Part shown: positions 10,093-20,991 of the stretch, in pieces
Numbering within the stretch: position 1 is the stretch's first letter
How the letters are laid out: every line of letters starts with the position of its first letter
NCBI GenBank assembly: GCA_902579395.1
Contig: CACHGK010000004.1
Span: 66,732-130,731 of the forward strand
DNA length: 64,000 bases
Source: an uncultured Alphaproteobacteria bacterium
GTDB lineage: Bacteria; Pseudomonadota; Alphaproteobacteria; Methylaequorales; Methylaequoraceae
Reading direction: 5' to 3'
Translations under genes and position numbers: made by a program
The notes under the pieces: model-generated
The model's database searches: none
What the model was told of the DNA's origin: nothing
The model's input: only the letters and a program-made list of their open reading frames with translations

Positions 10093-11337
10093 ATGGACGA
10101 TTTAAAACTTATACCAATTATTAATAAATTCTCAGCTTGCAGATCTAAAACCTTAGAACTTATTAAATCACTTCATGAAGAGGATACAGTTGTTCAAAGT
10201 GTAAATTTTGTAAGCCCGTTGAAGTGGCATCTGGGTCATACGACCTGGTTTTTTGAGAATTTTATTTTACTTCAGTATGACAAAAATTTCCAAGTTTACA
10301 ATGAAGGTTTTTCTTATATATTTAACTCTTATTATAATGTTTTTGGAGATTTTAATAAACAAGAAAATAGAGGTTTATTAAATAGACCACTCTTATCTGA
10401 AATACTAGAATACAGAAAATTTATTGATCTTAAAATGATGGAACTTCTTGAGAAAAAGTCATTTGAAAAAGATATAAATTTCTTGATAAACCTTGGTATT
10501 AATCACGAACAACAACATCAAGAGCTGATTTTAATGGATATAAAACACATTTTTTTTTCAAATCCTTTAAAACCAGCATATTTAAAAAAAATCGAAGATA
10601 ATTTTATAATTGATTCAAAATCTAAGAATGAATGGACTCTTAAAACAAAAAAAAATGTAGTAATTGGAGCTGATTCAGATGACTTCTGTTTTGATAATGA
10701 ACTTCCTAGTTTTGAAATTATCATTCATCCCTTTATACTTTCTGAGTATATAACTAATGGTGACTGGATGAATTTTATGGAGGAGGGCGGTTACACAAAT
10801 TATGAATATTGGTTATCTGATGGATGGGATTTTATTAATAAAAATAAAATTCAAAGACCCATGTACTGGATTGATAACAACTATTGTTTTGACTTAAGTG
10901 GAATTAATAAGATTGATAAAAACCTTCCCGTATCTCATATAACCTATTACGAGGCAAACGCTTTTGCAAATTATGCTAAAAAAAGGATTCCATCAGAGTA
11001 TGAAATTGAAATTGTTTTAAAAAAGAACAGAAAAGATGGAAACTTTCTTGAGAATCAAATCTTTAGAGAAGTATCTTATAAAAACGAGTGTTTTTCATCT
11101 TCTTTCTCTGGTAACCTTTGGATTTGGTCATCAAGTAACTATAATCCATACAAAGGTTATAAGCCTATTAAAATGAAAGCCAATGAATATAATTCAAAAT
11201 TTATGTGCAACCAATTTGTTCTTAAAGGTGGCTCTTTTGCTACTCCAAAAGATCATATAAGACCCTCTTACAGAAATTTTTATTATCCCTCAGATAGATG
11301 GCAATTTTCTGGAATCAGACTAGTTGAAGATTTGTAA
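10093..11337 (+). CDS. egtB: ergothioneine biosynthesis sulfoxide synthase EgtB-like
   Basis: DinB region KWHLGHTTWFFENFIL, NHEQQHQEL metal motif, FGE-like C-terminus VLKGGSFATPKDHIRPSYRNFYYPSDRWQFSGIRLV. Confidence 0.87.
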   Translation: MDDLKLIPIINKFSACRSKTLELIKSLHEEDTVVQSVNFVSPLKWHLGHTTWFFENFILLQYDKNFQVYNEGFSYIFNSYYNVFGDFNKQENRGLLNRPLLSEILEYRKFIDLKMMELLEKKSFEKDINFLINLGINHEQQHQELILMDIKHIFFSNPLKPAYLKKIEDNFIIDSKSKNEWTLKTKKNVVIGADSDDFCFDNELPSFEIIIHPFILSEYITNGDWMNFMEEGGYTNYEYWLSDGWDFINKNKIQRPMYWIDNNYCFDLSGINKIDKNLPVSHITYYEANAFANYAKKRIPSEYEIEIVLKKNRKDGNFLENQIFREVSYKNECFSSSFSGNLWIWSSSNYNPYKGYKPIKMKANEYNSKFMCNQFVLKGGSFATPKDHIRPSYRNFYYPSDRWQFSGIRLVEDL

Positions 11338-11339
11338 CA

Positions 11340-12308
11340 ATGAGAAATTTAAGTTTTTTTAACTATATAAATGGAGAAGAAGATGATTTCTCGGAAATTC
11401 TAAGTGGTCTAGAAAATCAAGAACAAAAAAAAATCAATTCAAAATTTTTTTATGATGAAAAAGGTTCACGATTATTTGATCAGATTACAAAATTATCTGA
11501 TTATTACCCAACAAAGAAAGAATTGGAAATTCTGGACAGAGAGTATGAACAAATAAATAACTATTTACCTGCAAATGCAATGGTAATAGAGTTCGGGAGC
11601 GGTTCTAATCAAAAAATTTCCAAATTGCTTAAAATTATAGAGAAACCTGAGGAATATATTTCAATTGATATAAGTAGAAACTTTCTCTTAAAGAATGCAA
11701 GGGAGTTGGCAATAAATTTTCCAGACATTAAGATAACTGCAGTATGTGCTGATTTTTCCGATACAAATAACTTATCAAAGGTAATTAAAAATAAGAAATC
11801 AAAGGTTGGTTTCTTTCCAGGTTCAACAATTGGAAACTTTTGTCCAGAAGAGGCAAGAGAACTACTTAAAAAGTTTTCCAAAATTCTTGGATTAAATAAT
11901 TATCTAGTTATCGGAGTGGATCTTAGAAAAGATGAAAAAATACTTGAGAAAGCTTATAATGACTCAGAGGGCTTAACTGCTAAGTTTAATAAAAATATTC
12001 TCTCAGGAATAAATAAAATATGTGGGACAATATTTGATGTTAATAATTTTGATCACAAGGCATTTTTTAATAAGAATGAAAGTAGAATAGAGATGCATTT
12101 AGTTAGTAAAAAAGAACAAACAGTTGAAATTTTAAATAAGAAAATAAAATTAAAGCAGGGAGAATCTATTCATACAGAAAATTCCTATAAATATTCTGTA
12201 GACAGTTTTAAGAATCTTGCTGAATCAGCCTGTTTTGAAATAAAGAAAGTCATGACAGATCAGAAAGCGTTTTTTGGTATTTTTTTTCTGAAAGTAAAAA
12301 GTCCTTGA
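11340..12308 (+). CDS. egtD: L-histidine N(alpha)-methyltransferase EgtD-like
   Basis: FFYDEKGSRLFDQIT, YYPTKKELEIL, VIEFGSGSNQKI, FFPGSTIGNF. Confidence 0.88.
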   Translation: MRNLSFFNYINGEEDDFSEILSGLENQEQKKINSKFFYDEKGSRLFDQITKLSDYYPTKKELEILDREYEQINNYLPANAMVIEFGSGSNQKISKLLKIIEKPEEYISIDISRNFLLKNARELAINFPDIKITAVCADFSDTNNLSKVIKNKKSKVGFFPGSTIGNFCPEEARELLKKFSKILGLNNYLVIGVDLRKDEKILEKAYNDSEGLTAKFNKNILSGINKICGTIFDVNNFDHKAFFNKNESRIEMHLVSKKEQTVEILNKKIKLKQGESIHTENSYKYSVDSFKNLAESACFEIKKVMTDQKAFFGIFFLKVKSP

Positions 12309-13426
12309 AATTTATAAACTTTAATAACGCTGGATCAAGTTTTGTAAGTAAAAATGTTAATAACTCAATATATAAATATTTAAGATATGAAGAAAAGTAT
12401 GGTGGGTACTATGCAGCTGATAAATTTAATTGTAAGTTAGACGCATTTTATAAAAATCTTTCTATTTTAATCAACTGCAAGAAAGATCAAATTTCATTTC
12501 TTCCAAGTACAACGTATGCCTGGAATATTTTTCTAAATTCTCTAAATTTTCCGAATAAAAAAAATATAGTCATCTTAGACAATGAATATGGAAGTAATCT
12601 TATTTATTATAAAAAAAGAAATTTAAATTATCGAGTTGTTAAGATTAATAATGGAAAAGTTTGTTTTAAGGACTTAGAAACGAAAATTGACTCAAAAACT
12701 TTTCTTGTTTCCGTTTGTCATATTGCTTCACAGTGTGGTGATGTAATTGATATTCAGAAAATAGGTAAATTAGTAAAAACAATAAACCCTAAAATAATAT
12801 ACGTAGTTGATGCATGCCAATCAGTTGGACATGTAAAAATAGATGTTAACAAAATAAGATGTGATGTTTTAGTGGGTTCTGGAAGAAAATACTTGAGAGG
12901 TCCAAGAGGGACTGGTTTTATTTTTTTTAAAGATACTTTGAAAAATAATTTTAAACCGTCCATCCTAGATATGAAAAATGCTAAAATAAAAAATAAAAAA
13001 ATAGAGGTTGAGAAAAAAAGAATGTTTGAAAATTTTGAGTATTCTCCTGCACTAAAATTTGGTTTAAACGCAGCCATAGAGGAAATAAATAATAAAGGTT
13101 TAGGAATAATTGAGAAGGATATTAAAAAAAAAAGTATATTTTTGAGAGAAAAGCTAGATAGTTTTAGTCAGATAATATTTTATGAAAATAAGAAAATCCT
13201 TTCTGGAATTAATACTTTTAATATTGAGGGGTTTCGTGCAAAAGAAATATACAATTATTTGCTTTCAAAAAATATTTTAAGTTCTATATCAACACCTCAG
13301 TCAAGTATGATATATTTTAAAAAAAAAAATCTTGTAGAGTTGGTAAGAATTTCAATTCATAGTTACAATACTATAAATGAGATAAATTATTTGATAAAAT
13401 GTTTGATTGACTTAATTAAAAAATAA
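12305..13426 (+). CDS. class V aminotransferase / PLP enzyme, candidate EgtE
   Basis: FNNAGSSF, VDACQSVGHV, SGRKYLRGPRGTGF (PLP lysine); TTG start overlapping egtD stop. Confidence 0.78.
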   Translation: MKFINFNNAGSSFVSKNVNNSIYKYLRYEEKYGGYYAADKFNCKLDAFYKNLSILINCKKDQISFLPSTTYAWNIFLNSLNFPNKKNIVILDNEYGSNLIYYKKRNLNYRVVKINNGKVCFKDLETKIDSKTFLVSVCHIASQCGDVIDIQKIGKLVKTINPKIIYVVDACQSVGHVKIDVNKIRCDVLVGSGRKYLRGPRGTGFIFFKDTLKNNFKPSILDMKNAKIKNKKIEVEKKRMFENFEYSPALKFGLNAAIEEINNKGLGIIEKDIKKKSIFLREKLDSFSQIIFYENKKILSGINTFNIEGFRAKEIYNYLLSKNILSSISTPQSSMIYFKKKNLVELVRISIHSYNTINEINYLIKCLIDLIKK

Positions 13427-13440
13427 GCAATTATAGAGTA

Positions 13441-13824
13441 ATGAAGATTGAAAAGTTTATAAGATTAATTCAGATCTTCGCAGTTTTATTGATTCTTACT
13501 GGTGCAGTTATTGGCTTTCTGAGTGAAGTTTATTTTATGTTTAATAAAATGAAGGTCGAGCTAGCGGATCTCTTGCTTCTTTTTATTTATGTTGAAGTTA
13601 TGGGTATGATAAGAGTATATCTGGCTAATGCTGAGATAAGGATAACATATCCATTAATCATTGCTATAACAGCTATTTCAAGGCTAATAATTCTTCAAAA
13701 AAAGGATTTAGATCCAGCAATCCTAATTTATGAATCTTTGGCAATATTGATAATTGCCCTAGCCATAATAGTTTTAAGGCTAAGATATTTAAATTCATTA
13801 AAACCCAAAAGGAATTTTAAATAA
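13441..13824 (+). CDS. PsiE-like phosphate-starvation-inducible membrane protein
   Basis: Four-TM protein with LLLFIYVEVMGMIRVYL and AITAISRLIIL motifs. Confidence 0.7.
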   Translation: MKIEKFIRLIQIFAVLLILTGAVIGFLSEVYFMFNKMKVELADLLLLFIYVEVMGMIRVYLANAEIRITYPLIIAITAISRLIILQKKDLDPAILIYESLAILIIALAIIVLRLRYLNSLKPKRNFK

Positions 13825-13833
13825 ATATTGTAA

Positions 13834-14547
13834 ATGCATTTTAGATCCTTGAAAAAAGTATTTGAATGGAACAGTGTATTATTAGTTTTATTTTCTGTAA
13901 TTTTTATTCTTTTCCCAAAATTTGATATTTTTCTATCAAATCTTTTTTTTTACAATGGAAGTTTTATTTCAGAAAATTTTGTTTTCATCAAAGAATTACG
14001 AGTATTTTTAAAAAATTTGATGATAATTATTCCAATAGTTGCATTGTTTTGTTTAATTATTGATTTTATAAGAAAGAAAAATAGAAAAAAAGTTTTTTTT
14101 TCTTTGCGATCAAGGATTGCAATGGTTGGTTTTTTAGTAGGCCCAATCATTGGGTGTGGTTTGATAGCAAATCTTTATTTTAAAGATACATGGGGCAGAG
14201 CCAGACCAGTCCATATAGAAGAATTCGGTGGAAATAAAATTTTTACAGGAGCATTTAAAAAATCGTCAGAATGTCAAAGGAATTGCTCATGGATAAGTGG
14301 TGAAACATCTGCAGCATTTTCATTTATGGTGGGTAGTCTGTTGTTAAAAAATCAGATTTTTGTTCGTTTAAATATAATTCTTGGGTTTATGGTTTTTTTC
14401 TGTAGACAATCTATGGGTGGACATTTTTTTAGTGACAATATATTTGCTATGATATTCATGATTTATTTAGCAATTTTATATAAAACATTAATATATTTAT
14501 GTTTCAAGAAAAGGTTATTCAGTGAAAAGAATATTAGTAATTATTGA
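13834..14547 (+). CDS. PAP2-superfamily phosphatase
   Basis: KDTWGRARP, WISGETSAAFSF, RQSMGGHFFSDNIF tripartite PAP2 motifs. Confidence 0.8.
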   Translation: MHFRSLKKVFEWNSVLLVLFSVIFILFPKFDIFLSNLFFYNGSFISENFVFIKELRVFLKNLMIIIPIVALFCLIIDFIRKKNRKKVFFSLRSRIAMVGFLVGPIIGCGLIANLYFKDTWGRARPVHIEEFGGNKIFTGAFKKSSECQRNCSWISGETSAAFSFMVGSLLLKNQIFVRLNIILGFMVFFCRQSMGGHFFSDNIFAMIFMIYLAILYKTLIYLCFKKRLFSEKNISNY

Positions 14548-15454
14548 TGAGAAAAAAAGTAGTTTAAATCAATGTAATGCTCTTTTAAGTGAATACAAAA
14601 AAGGAAGAAAGATAAAAGTTAAATATAAAGTTATTTCTAAAAGGTTAATTCACTATTTACCCAATTTATTAATTTATTATCTTTTATTTTTTAGATCTTT
14701 ATTTGAGAAATTTTTCGAAAATAATTATGATTTTATTATTTCCTGTGGAAGAATAAGTGCACCTTATAGTTTATTATTTAAAAAAAAAAATAAATGTCAA
14801 AATCTTCACATTTTAGATCCGTATTTTTTAAGAAAGAAATTTGATCTTATTATTTTACCTTCTCATGATACTTTAAGTATTTCAAATTCTAATAATATAA
14901 TAAGAATAACTGGAACATTTGTTAATAAAAGGAATCCATCCAAAGAAGAAATTTTAAGATTTAGGAATCTATCAAATAAGAAAATTGTAACTTGTTTTAT
15001 TGGTGGAGACGGAAAAAGTTCAAAATTTTCAGAAACCAATGCGATCGACTGTGTTAGAAAAATAAATAGAATAAGTAACGAATATTGCATTGTCTATTGC
15101 TTTTCTAGAAGAACAAGTAAAACAGTTAAGAATATTATAGAATCAAACAAAAAAAAAGAGCATCTTTTCTTTGAGTATGATTCTGTAAATCCATATTGGT
15201 ATTTAATAAAAAAATCAGAATTTTTTATTGTCACCGAAGACTCTGTAAGCATGATTTCAGATGCGACTTCTACTGGCAAACCAGTTTATATACAAGAAAT
15301 AGATTATGTAAAAGCAAAAATTAGAAATTTTGTTTCTATTCTTGAAGACAAAGGCTTCGTGAGGTCTTTTAAAAACGGTGAATTAAAAAGTTGGGTTTAT
15401 AAACCACTTGATGAATCTATGAGAGTATCAAAAATTATTAAAAGTACAATTTAA
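14522..15454 (+). CDS. ELM1/DUF1022 family protein
   Basis: FIGGDGKSSKF, EDSVSMISDATSTGKPVYI; GTG start. Confidence 0.75.
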   Translation: MKRILVIIDEKKSSLNQCNALLSEYKKGRKIKVKYKVISKRLIHYLPNLLIYYLLFFRSLFEKFFENNYDFIISCGRISAPYSLLFKKKNKCQNLHILDPYFLRKKFDLIILPSHDTLSISNSNNIIRITGTFVNKRNPSKEEILRFRNLSNKKIVTCFIGGDGKSSKFSETNAIDCVRKINRISNEYCIVYCFSRRTSKTVKNIIESNKKKEHLFFEYDSVNPYWYLIKKSEFFIVTEDSVSMISDATSTGKPVYIQEIDYVKAKIRNFVSILEDKGFVRSFKNGELKSWVYKPLDESMRVSKIIKSTI

Positions 15455-16305
15455 TCATTCCATCTGTTATGAAACCAAATCCATTGTTCAGGATTATTTT
15501 TTATCCACTTCTCAATAATTTTATTAAAATAATTCATTATCTCTTTTTCGTTCCCAATTTTTTTTAATTTGAAAGGAGTCAGTGGTTTCAAATAAGATAT
15601 TTTAAATCTTGTTGATTTTAATCTTGTACACACAGCTGGAATTATTGGGCAGTCATATTTAATTGCAAACTTCACTATCGCAGATGGAGACATAACATTT
15701 CTCCCAAAAAAAACTGTTTTGATTCCATCATTCATTTTTTGATCAATGAGCATTCCGATATGCCCCCCTTTCTTATTTAGAATTTTCAAACATTGCCTAG
15801 CACCTTCATTTCCTTTTTTAATCAGGCCAACTCCATAACCAGTTCTTATTTTTTTAAGAAGACTATCAACCAATTTATTATTTGGTGCTCTATAAATAAA
15901 ATTAATTTTATATCCACTTTTTGTAAGAAGGTGAGATGTTAGTTCCCAATTTCCAATATGCGCTGAAAAAAATATACAATTACGATTTCTTCTAAGAGGT
16001 TGAATTAGATTTTCTTCATTTTGGATTAAAATATTTTCTCCAACATTAAGTTTATTTAAATTTGGGTATTCACCAACAACTCTTCCAAAATGAAACCACA
16101 TTTTTTTAATAATAATTTTTTTTTTTCTTTTTTTAAGATTAGGGAAGGCAATATTTAAATTTTTTTCAATTATTTTATTTCTTTTTGAAAATATCCCATA
16201 TAGCGATAAAGTCATTCCTCCCAAAAAAGATGAAGCTCTTAATCCAATTATTTTAAAAAAATAGTAAAAAAATAATAATGTCCAGTATTCGATATATTTT
16301 TTCAA
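15451..16305 (-). CDS. lipid A biosynthesis acyltransferase (LpxL/HtrB-like)
   Basis: FFSAHIGNWELTSHLL, IYRAPNN, GHIGMLIDQKMNDGI, NPEQWIWFHNRW. Confidence 0.88.
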   Translation of the reverse strand: MKKYIEYWTLLFFYYFFKIIGLRASSFLGGMTLSLYGIFSKRNKIIEKNLNIAFPNLKKRKKKIIIKKMWFHFGRVVGEYPNLNKLNVGENILIQNEENLIQPLRRNRNCIFFSAHIGNWELTSHLLTKSGYKINFIYRAPNNKLVDSLLKKIRTGYGVGLIKKGNEGARQCLKILNKKGGHIGMLIDQKMNDGIKTVFFGRNVMSPSAIVKFAIKYDCPIIPAVCTRLKSTRFKISYLKPLTPFKLKKIGNEKEIMNYFNKIIEKWIKNNPEQWIWFHNRWND

Positions 16306-16324
16306 TTCATTACCTATATAATAC

Positions 16325-17074
16325 TTAATTAATAATTATAATTGATGGAGGACTAATTTTATTAGAAATAATTGCTTTTTCTACATTATCCAGCGTTGTA
16401 TTTATTATTTTTTCATAAGAAAATGATGTATTTGAAACAATACATACTTTTGTATTTTTTTTCATCCCTAAATTAAGTAGTTGAGATGAAATTTTCTTGA
16501 TTTGTCCAACACCCATGTATACGAGTATCCTACCTCCATTTTTATAAATTTTTTTAAAATCAAAAATAATTGATTTTTTATCTATTTTTTTATGTCCGGT
16601 TACGAAGTTACATACCCCACTCTCATTGTAAAAGGAGTAATGACAACTTTTTATGGCTTGTTGAGAAGATGTAACTCCAGTAAACACTCTAAAATTGATT
16701 GAATTTTTTTTTAAAAAATCGATTTCTTGGCTTCCTCTACTAAAGAAACTTGGATCGCCTCCTTTCAATCTTAATATTTTTTTATTTTTTTTTGCATGAT
16801 AAACCATCCACTGATTAATTTCGTTTTGAGAACAAGCCTTTGTATTTTTAGTTTTTCCTGCGAAAATTAAAATCGAATTTTTTTTTGAATTTTTCAATAA
16901 ATTTTTATTAACTAATGCGTCATAGATTATTACGTCAGCTAATTTTATTGCAATGTAAACTTTTAATGTAATTAAGTCTTTTGATCCTGGTCCACTACCA
17001 GCTAAAATTACTGTTCCAGGTTTGAAATCAATTTTTGGAGGTTTAAAATTAAACTTCATGTGATATCGTAGCAC
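16325..17074 (-). CDS. cobA: uroporphyrinogen-III C-methyltransferase
   Basis: [53 protein letters not shown]. Confidence 0.85.
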   Translation of the reverse strand: MLRYHMKFNFKPPKIDFKPGTVILAGSGPGSKDLITLKVYIAIKLADVIIYDALVNKNLLKNSKKNSILIFAGKTKNTKACSQNEINQWMVYHAKKNKKILRLKGGDPSFFSRGSQEIDFLKKNSINFRVFTGVTSSQQAIKSCHYSFYNESGVCNFVTGHKKIDKKSIIFDFKKIYKNGGRILVYMGVGQIKKISSQLLNLGMKKNTKVCIVSNTSFSYEKIINTTLDNVEKAIISNKISPPSIIIIN

Positions 17075-17082
17075 TTATTAGT

Positions 17083-17805
17083 ATGAAAAATACAATCGTT
17101 TTAAAAAAAGTATCACTGGATATTAATAATAAGACTATACTTAGAGACATTTCTTTTAAAGTTAGTCCAGAAAAACCATTATGTATTATTGGAAGAGGAT
17201 CGTCAGGAAAGAGTACTCTACTTAAAAGTATAATAGGTCTAATTAGTCCCAGTAAGGGTTCTATTCTTATAAATAATACTCCAGTGAATGATAAAAAAAT
17301 AGAAGAAATATTTAAGACTTTTGGAGTGGTTTTTCAGAAAGATGCATTATTTGATAGCTTACTTGTTTGGGAAAATATAATGTTTAAAAGTTTGAGTATT
17401 TCAAAGAAAGAAACATTATTAGAGAAATCATTTGAAATACTTGAACAGGTTGGACTTGAGAAAAGTGATGCCTTTCTTTATCCAGCTGAATTATCCGGTG
17501 GAATGAGAAAACGAGTTGCAATTGCAAGAGCAATTTCTCATAAGCCAAAGTTCTTAATATTAGATGAACCTACTGCTGGATTAGATCCTATAAAAACTAA
17601 TGTAATTTTTAATATTATTAAAAAATTTTCAGAAAATTATAAAACAACCTTAGTTGTTGTTACCTCTGATATGAAAGGAGCCCTAAATTTTTTCAGAGAT
17701 ATTTTGGTTCTTGAAAATTCTCAAGTTTATTGGGCAGGAACAACTAATGATGTTCTCAAAAGCAGTAAATCGCATTTAAGAAAATTGTTTAAAGGGTTGA
17801 AATAG
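17083..17805 (+). CDS. ABC transporter ATP-binding protein, MlaF-like
   Basis: [14 protein letters not shown] Walker [43 protein letters not shown]. Confidence 0.83.
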   Translation: MKNTIVLKKVSLDINNKTILRDISFKVSPEKPLCIIGRGSSGKSTLLKSIIGLISPSKGSILINNTPVNDKKIEEIFKTFGVVFQKDALFDSLLVWENIMFKSLSISKKETLLEKSFEILEQVGLEKSDAFLYPAELSGGMRKRVAIARAISHKPKFLILDEPTAGLDPIKTNVIFNIIKKFSENYKTTLVVVTSDMKGALNFFRDILVLENSQVYWAGTTNDVLKSSKSHLRKLFKGLK

Positions 17806-17824
17806 AGCTCGATCTTAATCTGGA

Positions 17825-18214
17825 CTATTTTCTTGTCAAATCTGCGCAGCCTGCTGTTGCGTCTATTCCAGACTCAACGTAACACGCGCTGATTCTGTTC
17901 TTACTTAAAATTTTTCCTAAGTTGTATCCGCGACTATTTGAAGCTACCCAAGTAATGGTTTGATTGTCTGGATGAATTACACCGAAAAAGTTCTTCGTAC
18001 CATCAGTGTATGAAAAGGAACCTTTAAATCTTCTTCCATTTTGCTCTAAAATCTCGACTTTTTTTTCCCAACTTCTAAAGCCCCTTTGTTCAGAAACTGT
18101 ATCATTTTTTCCTACCCATGTTCCAATAATGTTGGGAACATGGTCATTTGCATATGAAAAAGGCGTGTAAGTTATAAAAGAGAAAAAGAAGTAGTACAAA
18201 ATTTTAAATATCAT
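17825..18214 (-). CDS. conserved hypothetical secreted protein
   Basis: N-terminal signal-like segment; IGTWVGKND beta-rich domain. Confidence 0.55.
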   Translation of the reverse strand: MIFKILYYFFFSFITYTPFSYANDHVPNIIGTWVGKNDTVSEQRGFRSWEKKVEILEQNGRRFKGSFSYTDGTKNFFGVIHPDNQTITWVASNSRGYNLGKILSKNRISACYVESGIDATAGCADLTRK

Positions 18215-18256
18215 ACTATAAATATCTGTAAAAAAAAAAAAAAATCAACCTCAATA

Positions 18257-19513
18257 ATGAATAATAGTTTATTAACGTTATATTTTTCAAAAAAAATTCT
18301 CATTATATTCATAATGGGAATAGCCAGCGGCATACCGCTATATATGGTTTTATCAACATTGTTTATATGGTTAACAAGGGAAAATATTGATATTTCAACT
18401 GTTGGATTATTCGCCTTGACCCAAATACCTTGGACATTAAAATTTCTGTGGGCACCTATTGTTGATACTTTTAAGCTACCTTTTATTAACCAATATCTTG
18501 GTCAGAGAAAATCTTGGTTGTTATTGACACAATTTTTTTTGATTATTTCAATAATCTCTCTAGGATTTAGCAACCCCAATCAAAATCTTTGGATAACTGC
18601 AATTTTTGCATTTTTGACAGCATTCTTCTCTGCTACTCAGGATATTATAATAGATGCTTACAGGATTGAAATATTAGAAGATGAAAAACAAGGTGCTGGA
18701 GCTGCAGCGACACAATTTGGATATAGATTGGGTGGTATAATAGCTGGTGCTGGATCCTTATATCTTAAACATTTATTTGAATGGTCAATTGTTTTTTTTA
18801 TTGTTGCAACTTTTATTGCTTTTTTAATGATAATAATTGTTGTAGTTAAAGTTGATTTTGATCGAATACATAGGTCCTCAGAGAATTTTCTTACTCCTTT
18901 TAAAGAGTTTATTTCAAGGAATACAATTGAAAAAAATTTGGTTATTATTTTTTTAATTTTTTTTTTTAAATTTGGCGATGTAGTCGCTGGGATAATGGCA
19001 AATCCATTTTATGTAAAAATTGGTTTTACAAACATTGAAATTGCTAATGCCAGTAAAATTTTTGGAGTTATTATGACACTTGTTGGAGTTTTCTTAGGTG
19101 GTTATCTTGTAAAAAAAATAGGACTAATAAATTCATTAATTATCTCTGCTTTTTTTCAAATTTTGTCAAATTTGCTTTATGTAATGTTGAATAGTATTGG
19201 TTCAGATTTTGATTATCTTCTACTAACAGTCGCTGGCGAAAATTTTTCAGGCGGATTGGGATCTGCTGCATTTGTCGCATATTTATCAGTACTATGTAAA
19301 AAAGAATATTCTGGTACTCAATATGCTCTGTTATCCTCAGTTATGGGTTTAGCAAGAACTTTTTTGTCTGCTCCTTCAGGCTTTGTCGTAGAATTAGTTG
19401 GTTGGGGAACCTTTTTTCTTATTTCAACTGTTGTCGGTTTGCCAGGCCTAATTATTCTTTTCTGGATGAAAAGTAAATTCCCTATAAGTAAGCAAACTGC
19501 AGTTAATTACTAG
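18257..19513 (+). CDS. MFS transporter, AmpG-like
   Basis: MGIASGIPLYMVLSTLFIWL, GLFALTQIPWTLKFLWAPIVD, SATQDIIIDAYR. Confidence 0.8.
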   Translation: MNNSLLTLYFSKKILIIFIMGIASGIPLYMVLSTLFIWLTRENIDISTVGLFALTQIPWTLKFLWAPIVDTFKLPFINQYLGQRKSWLLLTQFFLIISIISLGFSNPNQNLWITAIFAFLTAFFSATQDIIIDAYRIEILEDEKQGAGAAATQFGYRLGGIIAGAGSLYLKHLFEWSIVFFIVATFIAFLMIIIVVVKVDFDRIHRSSENFLTPFKEFISRNTIEKNLVIIFLIFFFKFGDVVAGIMANPFYVKIGFTNIEIANASKIFGVIMTLVGVFLGGYLVKKIGLINSLIISAFFQILSNLLYVMLNSIGSDFDYLLLTVAGENFSGGLGSAAFVAYLSVLCKKEYSGTQYALLSSVMGLARTFLSAPSGFVVELVGWGTFFLISTVVGLPGLIILFWMKSKFPISKQTAVNY

Positions 19514-20147
19514 ATAAAATTTCTTTAAATTCACTGAGTTCTGAAAAATATTCGAGGCAAGAAATTTTTTCATAATACTTTTTAAGCAGAGGCAATTTAT
19601 TAAGAAAAGAGGCATTTATCAGATCAAGTTTTCCTGAAGTAAACCAATATATTACTCTCCAAGCAGTAATATCAGCAATGCTAAATTTATCTGTGAAGAA
19701 TAATTTCTCTGAAGAAGATCTTTTAAGCAAACTTTCCAAGTAAAAAAACCAAAGATGTAAATCATTCTTTATAAACTTTTTTCGTAATCTTTCTGATTTT
19801 TTTAAATCTTTTTCCCTCATAGCAGCTCTGATCGAAGGAGCAATTTTATTGGTAATTTCATTGGCCCAATCAAGCACTTGGTCAATTATTATTGCTTTAT
19901 AATCATCAGAATCATATAATTTTGATTTTTTGGCGCAAAAATGAGCTAAGGAATGAGTATGAGAATATACTTTATCTTTGACAATCATTGTTGGTAGTTG
20001 TGCAAATGGATAATTTTTTTTTTTATTTATCCAATCTTTTCTTAAGATTCTCTCATATTCATATGGAATATTTGAGTATGAAAGAGATAGTCTTAAGATG
20101 TCTATTCGCCAAAAATTAAAATCAAAGTATATTAATTTTATCATCAT
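19503..20147 (-). CDS. glutathione S-transferase family protein
   Basis: N-terminal thioredoxin-like FAQLPTMIVKDKVYSHTHSLAHFC, C-terminal FSIADITAWRVI. Confidence 0.72.
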   Translation of the reverse strand: MMIKLIYFDFNFWRIDILRLSLSYSNIPYEYERILRKDWINKKKNYPFAQLPTMIVKDKVYSHTHSLAHFCAKKSKLYDSDDYKAIIIDQVLDWANEITNKIAPSIRAAMREKDLKKSERLRKKFIKNDLHLWFFYLESLLKRSSSEKLFFTDKFSIADITAWRVIYWFTSGKLDLINASFLNKLPLLKKYYEKISCLEYFSELSEFKEILSSN

Positions 20148-20911
20148 TTTTCTGCAAATGCCTTTTCAATAACGAATCCTCCTTGAACTTTTGTGGAACC
20201 CTCTTTTGAACCTAAGTCCTCAAAAATTTTTTTGAGATCAAAGGTCATTGATTCAGATCCACAAATCATCACCCTATCTTCCTCAGGATTGAACATTTCA
20301 ACCCCTAAATATTCCCATAACTTATTTTCTTCTATCCATTTTGTTATTCTCCCTTTTCTTTCCCAATTTTCCCTAGTTACAGAATTAAAATAGATGAACT
20401 TTCCATTTGTTATCTCAGAGTAGATCTCATCTTGATTAAGATTTTCTAAAAAATCCTTGTAGGCTAATTCTTTAGGTGTTCTTACTGTGTGTGTTAAAAC
20501 CACTCTTTTAAATTTTTCGTAAGTTTCTGGGTCTCTTACGATACTCATAAAGGGGGCTAAGCCAGTTCCCGTAGAAAACAAATATAAATTTCTACCAGGT
20601 AACAAATAATCACAAACCAAAGTTCCGGTTGGTTTGGAATTCACAATTATTTCATCATTGACTTTAATATGTTGTAATTTACTTGTGAGTGGGCCATTAG
20701 GTACTTTTATACTTAAAAACTCCAGGTGATCTTCATGATTTGGACTTACCACAGAATATGCTCTTAAAAGAGGCTTTCCATCGATTTCAAGTCCTATCAT
20801 TGCAAATTCTCCATTTTTAAACCTAAAGCTCATATCTCTTGTAGTCTTAAAACTGAAAGTTTTGTCTGTCCAATGATGAATACTGGTAACTTTTTCTTTC
20901 AAGAGTGACAT
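20144..20911 (-). CDS. fpr: ferredoxin--NADP+ reductase
   Basis: LLRAYSVVSPNHEDHLEFLSIKVPNGPLTSKL, LFSTGTGLAPFMSIVRDPE, VMICGSESM. Confidence 0.85.
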   Translation of the reverse strand: MSLLKEKVTSIHHWTDKTFSFKTTRDMSFRFKNGEFAMIGLEIDGKPLLRAYSVVSPNHEDHLEFLSIKVPNGPLTSKLQHIKVNDEIIVNSKPTGTLVCDYLLPGRNLYLFSTGTGLAPFMSIVRDPETYEKFKRVVLTHTVRTPKELAYKDFLENLNQDEIYSEITNGKFIYFNSVTRENWERKGRITKWIEENKLWEYLGVEMFNPEEDRVMICGSESMTFDLKKIFEDLGSKEGSTKVQGGFVIEKAFAEK

Positions 20912-20991
20912 AAATTTCTTTCTTTTAAAAAAACATCATATTAATGATTATAAATTATGATATAAAGCTTAATTATATAATTTTAAGTTAA

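Noticed and set aside
12754-13077. 107-aa minus-strand ORF opposite the PLP enzyme
   Set aside because: Antisense shadow ORF inside a well-supported gene; hydrophobic low-quality sequence with no recognisable motif.
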